Below are positions 63,648-64,000 of a DNA stretch of 64,000 bases, piece by piece (positions within the stretch are counted from its first letter, which is position 1; every line of letters starts with the position of its first letter). Origin of the DNA: Cytobacillus citreus. Its GTDB lineage: Bacteria > Bacillota > Bacilli > Bacillales > Cytobacillaceae. The notes below the pieces were generated by a model, which worked only from the letters and a program-made list of their open reading frames with translations, was not told where the DNA came from and did not search any database. The position numbers and the translations under genes are program-made. The stretch is taken from NCBI RefSeq assembly GCF_018343665.1, contig NZ_JAGYPM010000001.1, positions 1,211,619 to 1,275,618 of the forward strand. The letters are read 5' to 3'.

Positions 63648-64000
63648 TCAAGACCTATTAATTAGAGCGATTTGAACCTCTATCCATTGTATAACCATAA
63701 TCGAACACTTTTTATACGATTTAAACCTATTTTGAATTAATTTTAATGATAACGTTTTATACCTAGACTCTTTGAACCAATCAACTACTTTTGGAAAATT
63801 TCTAACAAAATATTGATCATCTGTTTCTATACTTTGCTCAATTAATTGTATCGTCCTTGGTAAGAAGGCACTGTAGGAATAGCACCTGCTTTGAACATAA
63901 CCTGGAAGCATTTTATAAATAGTACTTTTATTAATTTTTGATTCAGGGGGATTTTCCCATAAAGGAGCTACCACCTTAGAATCATTGCGGCCATTAAGCC
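63648..64000 (-). CDS. Unidentified protein upstream of tnsD, C-terminal part
   Basis: The frame is open to the right edge (LNGRNDSKVVAPLWENPPES) and ends at 63648, 17 bases before the tnsD ATG, so it should be the preceding gene of the Tn7-like operon. The tail has IYKMLPGYVQSRCYSYSAFL, PRTIQLIEQSIETDDQYFVR and a basic end. It could be the end of a TnsC-type or TniQ-type protein; I cannot decide from about 115 residues. Confidence 0.45.
   Translation of the reverse strand, partial: LNGRNDSKVVAPLWENPPESKINKSTIYKMLPGYVQSRCYSYSAFLPRTIQLIEQSIETDDQYFVRNFPKVVDWFKESRYKTLSLKLIQNRFKSYKKCSIMVIQWIEVQIALINRS

Overview
The window reads as chromosomal DNA of a low-GC, spore-former-type Firmicute of the family Bacillaceae. 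Supporting signs are strong AGGAGG-type ribosome binding sites, frequent TTG/GTG starts, AbrB, RNase J, a citR/citA pair, sigma-54 activator circuitry, an MhqO-like dioxygenase and a complete ComQXPA quorum-sensing locus. No species can be assigned from the sequence alone. There are no rRNA, tRNA or CRISPR features.

Layout. (1) 0-10 kb: the start of a nitronate monooxygenase, an aminotransferase/aldehyde dehydrogenase pair with an AraC-type regulator, an RNase J and small unknown genes, with wide gene-poor gaps. (2) 10-11.7 kb: insertion-sequence debris (IS3, IS21). (3) 11.7-19.9 kb: a seven-gene BlaI/BlaR1-controlled operon encoding an ABC exporter-like transporter and two lipoproteins. Its promoter carries a clear BlaI-type operator. 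(4) 20.1-25.2 kb: the most interesting region. comQ, comX, comP and comA are intact. The comX gene was missed by simple ORF calling because it has only 53 codons; it encodes a pheromone precursor ending in HIAPRAYYWQ. Just downstream lies a small secreted protein whose upstream region carries a three-element ComA-box-like site. comQ abuts a truncated Tn7-type tnsA. (5) 25.6-30.7 kb: AbrB, then a mobile-element graveyard (truncated IS3, TnpB fragment, a MITE-like element splitting a gene) and small membrane proteins. (6) 30.9-43.6 kb: catabolism of CoA esters and 2-hydroxy acids: citR/citA, SDR, L-2-hydroxyglutarate oxidase, CoA-transferase III, enoyl-CoA hydratase, a paired two-subunit acyl-CoA dehydrogenase, glycolate-oxidase-type GlcD/GlcF and a racemase-like protein. 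(7) 43.8-52.4 kb: a Pot-type ABC importer, a TAXI binding protein with a textbook sigma-54 promoter, and the histidine kinase/NtrC-type regulator that probably drives it. (8) 52.7-59.7 kb: an MhqO-like dioxygenase, then a 3-hydroxybutyrate/acetoacetate operon (scoA, scoB, 3-hydroxybutyrate dehydrogenase, thiolase, MFS transporter) with a divergent TetR regulator and tandem operators. (9) 60.3-64 kb: an intact IS3-family element and a frameshifted Tn7-like tnsD.

How the parts fit. The quorum-sensing cassette, its putative secreted target and the neighbouring BlaI/BlaR1-ABC operon look like an accessory signalling and peptide-handling island bordered by transposon remnants. The second half is a nutritional island for short-chain, hydroxy- and keto-acids, with local regulators (CitR, the sigma-54 two-component system, TetR). 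Functional links between modules are inference from neighbourhood; individual gene families are assigned from visible motifs.
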